This document shows, piece after piece, positions 49,853-58,025 of a stretch of 64,000 nucleotides of DNA. Position numbers and translations under genes: made by a program. The stretch spans positions 372,001-436,000 of the forward strand of contig CAWJMD010000008.1 of NCBI GenBank assembly GCA_963843835.1, written 5' to 3'. Within the stretch, counting starts at the first letter, position 1. The number at the start of each line of letters is the position of its first letter. This DNA comes from CAWJMD01 sp963843835. GTDB taxonomy: Bacteria > Actinomycetota > Actinomycetes > Actinomycetales > CAWJMD01. The notes below the pieces were generated by a model. It was not told the origin of the DNA, ran no database searches, and saw only the letters and a list, made by a program, of their open reading frames with translations.

Positions 49853-50767
49853 TCAGGGCAGGGTCAGGATCTCCGGGCCGGACTCGGTCACCAGGATCGT
49901 GTGCTCGAACTGCGCCGTGCGCAGGCGGTCCTTCGTCACCACCGTCCAGCCGTCGTCCCACATGTCCCACTCGCGGGTCCCGAGGGTGAGCATCGGCTCG
50001 ACGGTGAACGTCATGCCCACCTCGATCACGTCGGAGTGCCGGGGTGCGGCGTCGAAGTGGGGGATGATCAGGCCGGAGTGGAACGCCGTGCCGATGCCGT
50101 GTCCGGTGAAGTCGTGGACGGTGTCGAGCCCGTTCCTGCGCGCGTAGGACTCGATCACCTTGCCGATGACGTTGACCTGGCGCCCCGGCAGGGCAGCACG
50201 GATGCCGCGCATCGTCGCCGCCTCCGCGTGCTCGACCAGCGCCCGGGTCTGGGGGTCGGGCTCGCCCGCGAAGAAGGTCGCGTTCGTGTCCCCGTGCACC
50301 CCGCCGATGTAGGCCGTGATGTCGATGTTGCAGAGGTCGCCGTCCACGAGGACGGTCGAGTCCGGGATGCCGTGGCAGACGACCTCGTTCACCGAGGAGC
50401 ACAGGGACTTCGGGAAGCCCTTGTAGCCCAGGGTGGACGGGTAGGCGCCGTGGTCGAGCAGGAACTCGTGACCGATGCGGTCGAGCTCGTCGGTGGTCAC
50501 GCCCGGGACGATGTGGCGACCGACCTCAGCGAGGGCCTGCGCCGCGATGCGACCCGCGATCCGCATCCGCTCGATGGTCTCGTCGTCCTTGACGTCCGGC
50601 CCCGGGTCGGCCGACGGTGCGGGCCGGTCGACGTACTCGGGCCGGGGGATCGAGGCGGGCACCGGACGTCGGGGGCTCACCCGTCCGGGCGTCAGGGTGC
50701 CGACGGGTGCGGTCTCGGAGAAGGAACCGACGTGCGGGGGCGTGCCGGTGCTGGTGCTGGACGACAT
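49853..50767 (-). CDS. map: Methionine aminopeptidase, type 1c (N-terminal extension)
   Basis: A 304-residue enzyme that removes N-terminal Met from new proteins. The five metal ligands are in DITAYIGGVHGDTNATF (two Asp), HGIGTAFH (His), TVEPML (Glu) and FEHTILV (Glu). The first 50 residues are a Pro/Ser-rich extension with RPVPASIPRPEYV, typical of type 1c enzymes that bind the ribosome, as in mycobacteria. Leaderless pattern TAGACT 6 nt before ATG. Confidence 0.93.
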   Translation of the reverse strand: MSSSTSTGTPPHVGSFSETAPVGTLTPGRVSPRRPVPASIPRPEYVDRPAPSADPGPDVKDDETIERMRIAGRIAAQALAEVGRHIVPGVTTDELDRIGHEFLLDHGAYPSTLGYKGFPKSLCSSVNEVVCHGIPDSTVLVDGDLCNIDITAYIGGVHGDTNATFFAGEPDPQTRALVEHAEAATMRGIRAALPGRQVNVIGKVIESYARRNGLDTVHDFTGHGIGTAFHSGLIIPHFDAAPRHSDVIEVGMTFTVEPMLTLGTREWDMWDDGWTVVTKDRLRTAQFEHTILVTESGPEILTLP

Positions 50768-50773
50768 GCCCCG

Positions 50774-50779
50774 AGTCTA
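50774..50779 (-). promoter_or_regulatory. -10 box TAGACT for map, leaderless-type
   Basis: On the minus strand TAGACT ends 6 nt before ATG 50767. Confidence 0.55.
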
Positions 50780-50858
50780 GGTGTGCGTCGGCAGGGCGGA
50801 TGGGGCAGCATCGGGTCCGTCCGGGGGTTCCCCGGGGCGGACCACCACGGAGGCTGAC

Positions 50859-51056
50859 GTGACCGAGTACTGGTTCAACACGCGCACGCGGCAGGTCGAG
50901 GAGGGCCACCAGAGCGACTGGGCGAACCTGATGGGTCCGTACCCGACGCGTGCCGACGCGGAGCGCGCGCTCGACAAGGCCCGGGAGAATACCGAGCGCT
51001 GGGACCGCGAGGACAAGGAGTGGCAGGACCGCACCTGGGACGACTCGGAGGACTGA
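50859..51056 (+). CDS. Small acidic hypothetical protein
   Basis: A 65-residue protein (VTEYWFNTRTRQVEEGHQSD, then a charged helix rich in Glu, Asp, Arg and Trp). The opening tyrosine/tryptophan-rich segment resembles small actinobacterial SPOR-like or methionine-rich proteins, but no firm family match is claimed. GTG 50859 follows ACGGAGG, a good ribosome-binding site. It ends 1 bp before the convergent oxidoreductase gene. Confidence 0.7.
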   Translation: MTEYWFNTRTRQVEEGHQSDWANLMGPYPTRADAERALDKARENTERWDREDKEWQDRTWDDSED

Positions 51057-51057
51057 C

Positions 51058-52656
51058 TCAGCGACCGAGGACCGCCATCGCCGCGTTGCGGCCCGGAACG
51101 GCACTCACGCCGCCACCCCGGCGGGCGCCGGCTCCGCACAGGAGCACGCGGGCGTGGTCGGTGGCGACCCCCCACCGCGCCGCGGGACCGGCGGAGCGCC
51201 CGATCTCGGCGGGGTCGTCGACGAAAGGCCACTGCAGAGGACGCTGGAAGATGTTGCCGCCGGGCAGCCCGACGTCGGCCTGCACGTCGAGGGGGGTGCG
51301 GACCTCGAGGCAGGGCCTACCGTCGGGGTCGGTGAGCAGCACGTCGGTGAGCGGCTCGGCCAGCACGCTGTCGAGCGACGCGAGGGTCGCCTTGAGGGCA
51401 CGCTCGCGCGCCCCGTCGTTGTCGGCCTCGAAGAGCCGGGACGGCATGTGCAGGCCGAACAGCGTGAGCGTGGCCGCGCCGCTGGCGCGCAGGTCGGGGC
51501 CGAGGATCGTGTCGTCCGAGAGCGAGTGGCAGTAGATCTCGCACGGGGGGACGTCGGGGATCTGACCCGCCTCGGCCTGCTCGTAGGCGCGCTGCAGCTG
51601 GGTCGCGGTCTCGTTGATGTGGAAGGTGCCCGAGAACGCCGCCACGGGGTCGACGTTCTCGCGCAGGCGGGGGAGCCGGCGCAGCAGCATGTTGATCTTG
51701 AGCTGGGCGCCCTCGACCGGGTCGCCGGGCGGGTCGCCCAGCAGCCGGGCGAGGGTGGACGGGGCGCAGCCGGCCAGCACCCGCTCGGCGCCCACGCGGT
51801 GCTCGGCGCCGTCGGCGCCGCTCCACGTCACCTCGGCAGGGCTCGACGCCGAGCCGGGGTCGACGGCGGTCACGCGGGCGTCGGTGAGCAGGGTCGCCCC
51901 GGCGTCGCGGGCAGCCCGCTCCAGCGCGCCGCTGACGGCGCCCATGCCCCCGACGGGGACGTCCCAGTCGCCTGTGCCGCCGCCGATCACGTGGTAGAGG
52001 AAGCAGATGTTCTGCTGCAGGGAGGCGTCGTCACCGGCCGCGAAGGTGCCGATGAGCGCGTCGGTCAGCACGACGCCGCGCACGGTGTCGTTGCCGAACC
52101 GCTCGGTGACGACCTCGCCCAGCGGACGGGTGAACAGGTCGCGCCAGGCCGTCTCGTCGTCGACCACGGCCTTCAGCTGGTCGGCGGTGCGGAGCGGCTC
52201 GGTCATCGTGGGGAAGACGCGCTTCGCGACGCGTCCGGTCATCTCGTAGAAGTCGTTCCAGGCGTGGTGGTCGGTGTCGGAGCCGGTGATCGAACGGAAC
52301 GAGGCTGCCGTGGCGGCGTCGTCGCCGTTGTCCACCAGCAGTCCGAGGCCCTCCGGGTGCCCGGGGACGGGCGTGTACGAGGAGTACCGGCGCCGCTTCA
52401 GCCGCACCGTCAGTCCGAGCTCCTCGACGATCGTGCGGGGGAGCAGCGACACCAGGTACGAGTAGCGCGACAGGCGGGCGTCGACGCCGTCGAAGACCTG
52501 GGCCGACACCGCCGCGCCGCCGACGTGGTCGAGCGCCTCGAGCAGCAGGACGCTCTTGCCTGCGCGCGCCAGGTACGCGGACGCGGCCAGGCCGTTGTGG
52601 CCGCCCCCGACGACGACGGCGTCGTAGCTCGGCGGCAGATCCTGTGCGGCACTCAT
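51058..52656 (-). CDS. PYROXD2-like FAD-dependent oxidoreductase
   Basis: A 532-residue flavoprotein of the phytoene desaturase/PYROXD2-like group. The N-terminal GGGHNGLAASAYLARAG binds FAD, followed by E-rich LLLEALDHVGG, and the C-terminal VLLCGAGARRGGGVSAVPGRNAAMAVL contacts the flavin. Substrate unknown; despite the family name carotenoid genes are absent nearby. Its ATG overlaps the stop of the F420-dependent enzyme upstream, so the two may act on a common substrate. Confidence 0.87.
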   Translation of the reverse strand: MSAAQDLPPSYDAVVVGGGHNGLAASAYLARAGKSVLLLEALDHVGGAAVSAQVFDGVDARLSRYSYLVSLLPRTIVEELGLTVRLKRRRYSSYTPVPGHPEGLGLLVDNGDDAATAASFRSITGSDTDHHAWNDFYEMTGRVAKRVFPTMTEPLRTADQLKAVVDDETAWRDLFTRPLGEVVTERFGNDTVRGVVLTDALIGTFAAGDDASLQQNICFLYHVIGGGTGDWDVPVGGMGAVSGALERAARDAGATLLTDARVTAVDPGSASSPAEVTWSGADGAEHRVGAERVLAGCAPSTLARLLGDPPGDPVEGAQLKINMLLRRLPRLRENVDPVAAFSGTFHINETATQLQRAYEQAEAGQIPDVPPCEIYCHSLSDDTILGPDLRASGAATLTLFGLHMPSRLFEADNDGARERALKATLASLDSVLAEPLTDVLLTDPDGRPCLEVRTPLDVQADVGLPGGNIFQRPLQWPFVDDPAEIGRSAGPAARWGVATDHARVLLCGAGARRGGGVSAVPGRNAAMAVLGR

Positions 52657-53654
52657 CGGGTCACCTTCGGCAGCACGTCACGTCCGAAGACCTCGATCCA
52701 CTCGGCCTGGTTGCGGCCGACGTTGTGGAGGTAGATCCGGTCGAACCCGAGGTCGGCGAACTTCTGGATCGCGGAACGGTGCACGTCGGGGTCGGAGGAG
52801 ATCACCATGCGTCCCTCGAAGTCCTCCGGCCGCACGAGAGCCGCCATCGCCGCGAAGTCGTGAGGACTGCGGATGTCGGCCTTGCCGAACTTCATCCCGC
52901 CATTGGGCCACTGGTCCAGCGCGTTCGCAAGGGCCTGTTCGTCCGTCTCCGCCCACGACATGTGCAGCTGCAGGACCTTCGGCATGGCGTCCGGGTCCTT
53001 GCCGGCCTTGCGGGCTCCCTCGGCGAACCTGCCGAAGAGCATGTCGATCTTCTCCAGCGGAGCCCCGACGGTGATCATCCCGTCGGCGAACTGGCCGGTC
53101 TTGCGTGCGTTGACGGGGCCGGCGGTGGCGACCAGGATCGGCGGCGCCTTCTCCGGCATCGTCCAGAGCCGTGCCGTCTCGTGCTTGAAGAAGTCGCCCG
53201 AGAACTTCGTGTCCTTGCCCTCCAGCGAGGCGTCGAACAGCTGCCGGATGAGCCGGATCGCCTCCCACATCCGCGACGACCGCTCGCCGGCCTCGGGCCA
53301 GTAGCCGGGCACGACGTGCTCGTTGAGAGCCTCGCCGGTGCCGAGACCGAGCCAGCTGCGGCCGGGGTACATCGCCTCCAGCGTCGCGGCGGCCTGGGCC
53401 ACGATCACGGGGTGGAAGCGGAAGCTCGGGCAGGTGACGCCCGGACCGAGGTCACCCTTGGTGCGCTCGCCGACCGCCGTGAGGACGTTCCAGACGAACG
53501 ACGCCTGCCCTTGGGCCGGTACCCAGGGCTGGAAGTGGTCGGCCGCCATGCACCCCGAGAACCCGTGCTGCTCGGCCAGAGCCGTCAGCTGCACGCACTC
53601 GGTGGGGTGGAACTGCTCCAGCATCGCCGCGTACCCGAAGGCCTGGGAACCCAT
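52653..53654 (-). CDS. F420-dependent dehydrogenase, LLM class (Fgd-like, TIGR03557-type)
   Basis: A 333-residue TIM-barrel luciferase-like protein using coenzyme F420. Start MGSQAFGYAAMLEQFHPTE, the AADHFQPWVPAQGQA block with the His near the cofactor, GPGVTCPSFRFHP, and LGLGTGEALNEHV are typical of the G6PD-like and TIGR03557 groups. True glucose-6-phosphate activity is not established, because the phosphate-binding lysine pattern was not checked. Leaderless: TAGGGT 6 nt before ATG. It heads a two-gene operon with the PYROXD2-like protein. Confidence 0.88.
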   Translation of the reverse strand: MGSQAFGYAAMLEQFHPTECVQLTALAEQHGFSGCMAADHFQPWVPAQGQASFVWNVLTAVGERTKGDLGPGVTCPSFRFHPVIVAQAAATLEAMYPGRSWLGLGTGEALNEHVVPGYWPEAGERSSRMWEAIRLIRQLFDASLEGKDTKFSGDFFKHETARLWTMPEKAPPILVATAGPVNARKTGQFADGMITVGAPLEKIDMLFGRFAEGARKAGKDPDAMPKVLQLHMSWAETDEQALANALDQWPNGGMKFGKADIRSPHDFAAMAALVRPEDFEGRMVISSDPDVHRSAIQKFADLGFDRIYLHNVGRNQAEWIEVFGRDVLPKVTR

Positions 53655-53660
53655 GGGGCG

Positions 53661-53666
53661 ACCCTA
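53661..53666 (-). promoter_or_regulatory. -10 box TAGGGT for F420 dehydrogenase, leaderless-type
   Basis: On the minus strand TAGGGT ends 6 nt before ATG 53654. In the same 213-bp gap a perfect palindrome CGAACGTTCG lies at 53787-53796, a possible operator. Confidence 0.55.
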
Positions 53667-53867
53667 GTGCGGGCGGGAGTGGCGGCGGCTGACAGGTCCT
53701 CCCGCGTGCTCCCCTCGTCGCCGTGAGTCAGCCGGGGTGGGACCTGGGTGGGCTTGCCGATCCCGGTGCCACCGCTGGCGAACCGACGAACGTTCGGCTC
53801 TTCCGCGATGAACCACGGACGGGCACCATGATCGGGAGGGCCTGAGGTCCTCTCATCGAGGTGTCGC

Positions 53868-54686
53868 GTGAGCAGTCAGGACGATCGGGTCGAGGCCTTC
53901 CGGCGGTTGCACTCCTCCGGCTGCTTCGTCATGCCGAACCCGTGGGACGTCGGGAGCGCGCGTGCCTTGGAGCAGCTCGGCTTCTCGGCGCTCGCCACCA
54001 CGAGTGCCGGCTTCGCCTGGACGCTGGGTCGTCCAGACCAGCACGTCACGCTCGAGGAGATGCTCGAGCACCTCCGTGCCGTCGTCGACGCGGTGGGCTT
54101 GCCGGTCAACGCAGACTTCGAAGGCGGCTTCGCGGTCGATCCGCAGCAGGTTCACGCGAACGTGGAGCTCGCCGCGCACACGGGGGTCGCCGGGCTGTCG
54201 ATCGAGGACTCGACAGGGGACGAGGCGCATCCGCTCCACGACCTTGACCAGGCGGTCGAGCGGATTCGGGCCGCACGCGACGCGATCGATGGCAGCGGTA
54301 CGGGCGTCGTCCTGACCGGTCGGTCCGAGGGGTTCGTCGTCGGACGACCCGACATCGACGAGACGATCCGCAGGCTGCGCGCCTACGCGGAGGCCGGCGC
54401 CGACTGCCTGTACGCGCCGCGGATCGGAACCGTCGAGCAGGTCGCGGCGATCGTCGACGCCGTGTCACCCAAGCCGGTGAACCTGCTGATCAACGCGCCG
54501 TTCATCACGGTCGCGCAGGCGGCCGCACTCGGAGTACGGCGGATCAGCGTGGGCGGAACGCTCGCGCGCACCGCGTGGGCCGGCTTCCTCCAGGCGGCGC
54601 AGGAGATCGCCGGCGCCGGGACGTTCTCCCGGTTCGAGAACCTGCCGGACGTCGACGGACTCCTCAGCCCGGACGCGGAGGCATAG
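53868..54686 (+). CDS. Isocitrate lyase/PEP mutase family protein
   Basis: A 272-residue TIM-barrel enzyme of the ICL/PEP mutase superfamily. The N-terminal FVMPNPWDVGSARALEQLGF, metal-site NADFEGGFA (D and E), GLSIEDSTGD and the C-terminal RISVGGTLARTAWAG are visible. The active-site KKCGH loop of true isocitrate lyase is missing, so it is more like oxaloacetate hydrolase or 2-methylisocitrate lyase-like proteins of unknown substrate. GTG 53868 is likely; the ribosome-binding site is poor. Confidence 0.85.
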   Translation: MSSQDDRVEAFRRLHSSGCFVMPNPWDVGSARALEQLGFSALATTSAGFAWTLGRPDQHVTLEEMLEHLRAVVDAVGLPVNADFEGGFAVDPQQVHANVELAAHTGVAGLSIEDSTGDEAHPLHDLDQAVERIRAARDAIDGSGTGVVLTGRSEGFVVGRPDIDETIRRLRAYAEAGADCLYAPRIGTVEQVAAIVDAVSPKPVNLLINAPFITVAQAAALGVRRISVGGTLARTAWAGFLQAAQEIAGAGTFSRFENLPDVDGLLSPDAEA

Positions 54687-54781
54687 GAGGGGGCGTTCGA
54701 GCGACCGGGAGGGCCGGTCCGAGGTGCGATCCCCGGGAACCCTGCCCGGGCGACCTTCTCGACCCCAGTCCTTCGTCGCCT

Positions 54782-54845
54782 CAACGAGATGCGACCAGTC
54801 GGGCCGGGACGACGCCCCTGCTGCCATACTTCTCGCATCTCGTTG
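54782..54845. repeat. 64-bp inverted-repeat element C (same geometry as A and B)
   Basis: Perfect 13-bp arms CAACGAGATGCGA (54782-54794) and TCGCATCTCGTTG (54833-54845) flank exactly 38 nt, the same 13-38-13 layout as copies A and B but with other arm sequences. The interior holds GCTGCCAT near the place where A and B have GCAGCC. It lies 96 bp after the ICL-family gene. Confidence 0.7.
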
Positions 54846-54908
54846 CCCCGTGTGATCAGCCGTCCTGACCAACGGGGTCGATGGCCCCGACTCAGGGCCT
54901 GCGCTCGA

Positions 54909-54969
54909 CCCCGATTCTCCCGAGATCGGGGGTCGGGAGGGCACGCGGCGGACCGATTCTCCCGAGAAT
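54909..54969. repeat. Two direct copies of a CCGATTCTCCCGAGA palindrome
   Basis: CCGATTCTCCCGAGA occurs at 54911-54925 and 54953-54967. In the first the flanks make the hairpin CCCCGAT/ATCGGGG; in the second ATTCTC/GAGAAT. With element C they fill the 299-bp gap 54687-54985, in which I see no gene. Confidence 0.65.
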
Positions 54970-54985
54970 GGGGCTGGGACGACGG

Positions 54986-55207
54986 TCAGCCGCCCCCGCC
55001 GGACTTGCGGCGGAACGTCTTCTGCGGCTTCGCCGGCGCCGAGTGCGGGTGCTGGGCCGCCGGGTTGTGGGCGATGCCCTCGCCGCGGTGGCCGTACTTC
55101 TTGCGGTCGAGCGCCTCGCGGAACTTGCGGCGAGCCGCGTCCTGCGGCGTCTCGGTGCCCTCCGGGACGTCCGGCGGCGTGCTCTCGTCGTTCGTCGGCT
55201 CGCTCAT
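54986..55207 (-). CDS. DUF5302 family small protein
   Basis: A 73-residue protein rich in charged residues and proline: an acidic N-terminus (SEPTNDESTPPDVPEGTE), the family core AARRKFREALDRKK, and a basic Gly-rich tail (RRKSGGGG). DUF5302 proteins are small, probably disordered actinobacterial proteins of unknown function. ATG 55207 follows AGGATGGA. It is 49 bp downstream of panB on the same strand, so possibly co-transcribed. Confidence 0.75.
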   Translation of the reverse strand: MSEPTNDESTPPDVPEGTETPQDAARRKFREALDRKKYGHRGEGIAHNPAAQHPHSAPAKPQKTFRRKSGGGG

Positions 55208-55256
55208 GCGTCCATCCTGTCGGTGCGAGGGGCTGCTGACCAATGCGTTTGCCGGC

Positions 55257-56132
55257 TCAGTCCTCGAACGAGTGCTCCGGGGCGGGGAACTGGCCCGACC
55301 TGACGTCCTCGGCGTAGGCGCGGGCGGCCTGCGACAACGTGCCACGCAGGTCCGCGTACTTGCGCACGAACCGGGGTGCCTTGCCCCCACGCAGGCCCGC
55401 CATGTCCTGCCAGACGAGAACCTGTGCGTCACAGGCGGACCCGGCGCCGATCCCGATCGTCGGGATGGCCAGCACCTCGGTGGTCCGGGCGGCGACGGGT
55501 GCCGGCACCATCTCCAGCACCAGCGAGAAGGCACCCGCCGCCTGCAGGTCGCAGGCGTCCTGGACGAGCTGGTCCGCCGCGTCCCCACGTCCCTGCACGC
55601 GGTACCCGCCGAGGGCGTGCTCGCTCTGCGGGGTGAACCCGAGGTGGGCCATCACCGGGATGCCGGCCTCGACCAGCGCCGCCACGGTCGGCACGACGCG
55701 GGCGCCGCCCTCGAGCTTCACCGCGTGGCAGCGTCCCTCCTTCATGAAGCGGGTCGCCGTCGCCAGGGCCTGCTGCGGCCCCTCCTGGTACGAGCCGAAC
55801 GGCAGGTCGGCCACGACGAGGGCGCGGCGCACGCTGCGGGTCACCGCCCGCACCAGCGCCAGCATCTCCTCGACCGTGACCGGCAGGGACGTGTCGTAGC
55901 CGTAGACGTTGTTGGCGGCGGAGTCGCCGACCAGCAGCACGGGGATGCCTGCCTCGTCGAAGATCTCGGCCGCGTACTGCTCGTACGCCGTGAGCATCGC
56001 CCAGCGCTCGCCCCGCTCCTTCATCTGCTGAAGGTGGTGGATGCGGACCTTCGAGGTTCCGGACGCGGTCGGCGACGCGCCCGGTGCCGACGCCGCCGGC
56101 CCGTTGCCGTACGGCGCGCTCTGCTCACTCAT
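55257..56132 (-). CDS. panB: 3-methyl-2-oxobutanoate hydroxymethyltransferase
   Basis: A 291-residue PanB, first step of pantothenate synthesis: 5,10-methylene-tetrahydrofolate adds a hydroxymethyl group to alpha-ketoisovalerate. The metal-site LLVGDSAANNVYGYDTSLPVT, ADLPFGSY, KLEGG and the late TIGIGAG are present. The first 26 residues are an extra Ser/Ala/Pro-rich leader common in actinobacteria. ATG 56132 follows AGGAAGG. It lies 37 bp after nadE, so probably in one operon. Confidence 0.93.
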   Translation of the reverse strand: MSEQSAPYGNGPAASAPGASPTASGTSKVRIHHLQQMKERGERWAMLTAYEQYAAEIFDEAGIPVLLVGDSAANNVYGYDTSLPVTVEEMLALVRAVTRSVRRALVVADLPFGSYQEGPQQALATATRFMKEGRCHAVKLEGGARVVPTVAALVEAGIPVMAHLGFTPQSEHALGGYRVQGRGDAADQLVQDACDLQAAGAFSLVLEMVPAPVAARTTEVLAIPTIGIGAGSACDAQVLVWQDMAGLRGGKAPRFVRKYADLRGTLSQAARAYAEDVRSGQFPAPEHSFED

Positions 56133-56169
56133 GGGGGACCTTCCTGTGGGACGTCGGCGGCGGCGGGAG

Positions 56170-57949
56170 TCAGCTGTCCTGCTCGCGCCAGCGGCTGGTG
56201 ACGGGGAGCCGGCGGTCGCGTCCGAACGCGATGCGGCTGATCTTCGGGCCCGGGGCGAACTGCCGCCGCTTCCACTCGGCGCGGTCGACCAGGCCGACGA
56301 CGCGGTCGACCACGTCGGCGTCGAAACCGGCCTCGAGCAGCTCCGACCGGCCCTCGGCGCCGACGACGTACCGCTCGAGCACGGCGTCGAGCAGCTCGTA
56401 GGGCGGGAGCGAGTCCTGGTCGACCTGGCCCGGGGCCAGCTCGGCTGACGGGGGTTTGGTGATGGAGCTCTCCGGGATCGGCGGCTTCTCGCCGGACTTC
56501 TCGGCCCGGGCGTTGCGCCACCGCGCCAGCTCCCAGACCAGCGTCTTCGGCACGTCCTTCAGCGGTGCGAAGCCGCCGACGGAGTCGCCGTAGATCGTCG
56601 AGTACCCGACCGCCAGCTCGCTCTTGTTGCCCGTCGCCAGGACGAGGTGGCTCTCCTGGTTCGAGATGCCCATCAGGATCGCGCCGCGCACGCGGGCCTG
56701 GAGGTTCTCCTCCGCGACCCCGGTCAGCTTCAGCTCGTCGAGGTAGGTCGCCACCACGGCGCCGATCGGCTGCACCCGGTAGTCGACGTCCAGCCCGCTC
56801 CGCCAGGTCGGCGGCGTCGTCCCTGGAGTGCTCGGACGAGTACTTGCTCGGCATCGACACCCCGACGACGTTCGGGCCGCCGACCGCGTCGGCGGCGACC
56901 GCCGCGACCAGCGCCGAGTCGATGCCGCCGGAGAGCCCGAGGATCACCGACGAGAAGCCGTTCTTGCGCACGTACTAGCGCAGACCGACGACGAGCGCCT
57001 GGTAGACCTCCTCGACGGGGTCCAGGCGCGGTGCGCACGGTGCGGGCATGCGGGTCGTAGGCGGCCACCGGCTCGTCGGAGACCACGGTCAGCTCGACCG
57101 ACCCCGTCGCCGCGTCGGTGTCCAGGCGCGACTCCGGCAGGTCGAGGTCGACCACGATCAGCTCCTCGGCGAACTGCGCGCCGCGCGCCAGCACCTCGCC
57201 GTCCGGCGACGACGACGACCGAGTCGCCGTCGAAGACGAGGTCGTCCTGCCCGCCCACGAGGTTGAGATACGCCAGCGTGGCCTCCGCCTCGGCCGCGCG
57301 GCGGCGCACCAGCGCGAGCCGGGCGTCGTCCTTGTCCTGCTCGTAGGGGGAGCCGTTGAGCACCAGCAGCAGCTCCGCGCCGGCCTCGCGGGTCATCGCC
57401 ACCGGGCCGCCGTCCTGCCAGAGGTCCTCGCAGATCCCGAGGGCGACGTCGACCCCGGCGACGCGCACCACGTGCAGCCGCTGCCCGGGCACGAAGATGC
57501 GGAACTCGTCGAAGACGCCGTAGTTGGGCAGGTGGTGCTTCGCGTAGCGCGTCGCCATCTCGCCCCGGTGCAGCACCGCGGCGCAGTTCTGCGGCATGCC
57601 CTTCGGGATGCCGGTCTCCCCGTCCTCGCTCACGCCGTCGCCGTCGAGGTCCGCGTCGGTCCCCTCCGCGCGGTCGAGGTAGCCGACCACGACGGGGGTC
57701 CCGCCGAAGCCCGTCCGCCGCCAGGTCGCGCGCCAGCTCGGCGATCGCGGCCCGTGAGGCGTCGACGAAGGAACGGCGCAGGGCGAGGTCCTCGACCGGG
57801 TAGCCGGTCAGCACCATCTCGGGGAAGGCGACCAGGTGCGCACCGGCCTCGACGGCCTTGGCCGTCCAGGTCCTGACCAGTGCTGCGTTGGCCGCCAGGT
57901 CACCCACCGTGGGGTCGACCTGGGCCAGGGCGAGTCGCAGCTGCGGCAT
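56170..57949 (-). pseudogene. nadE: Glutamine-dependent NAD+ synthetase with four frame changes and one stop
   Basis: Family sequence is present end to end. The nitrilase/glutaminase part has LVAFPEMVLTGYPVEDL, KHHLPNYGVFDE and GICEDLW (Glu-Lys-Cys triad), and the synthetase part has ILGLSGGIDSALVA and LVLATGNKSELAVGYSTIYGD. But the frame changes near 57710, 57200, 57035 and 56797, and TAG at 56975-56977 replaces a sense codon before YVRKNGF. The enzyme makes NAD from deamido-NAD and is normally essential, so read error is the better explanation than a dead gene. TAGGCT ends 6 nt before ATG 57949. Confidence 0.8.
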
Positions 57950-57955
57950 GCCCGG

Positions 57956-57961
57956 AGCCTA
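57956..57961 (-). promoter_or_regulatory. -10 box TAGGCT for nadE, leaderless-type
   Basis: On the minus strand TAGGCT ends 6 nt before ATG 57949. Confidence 0.5.
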
Positions 57962-58025
57962 GTGCCGCCCTCCTGCTGGCAGACTTCGGGCAGGACGGGA
58001 CGACCACCAGGACCGAAGGGGTGCC

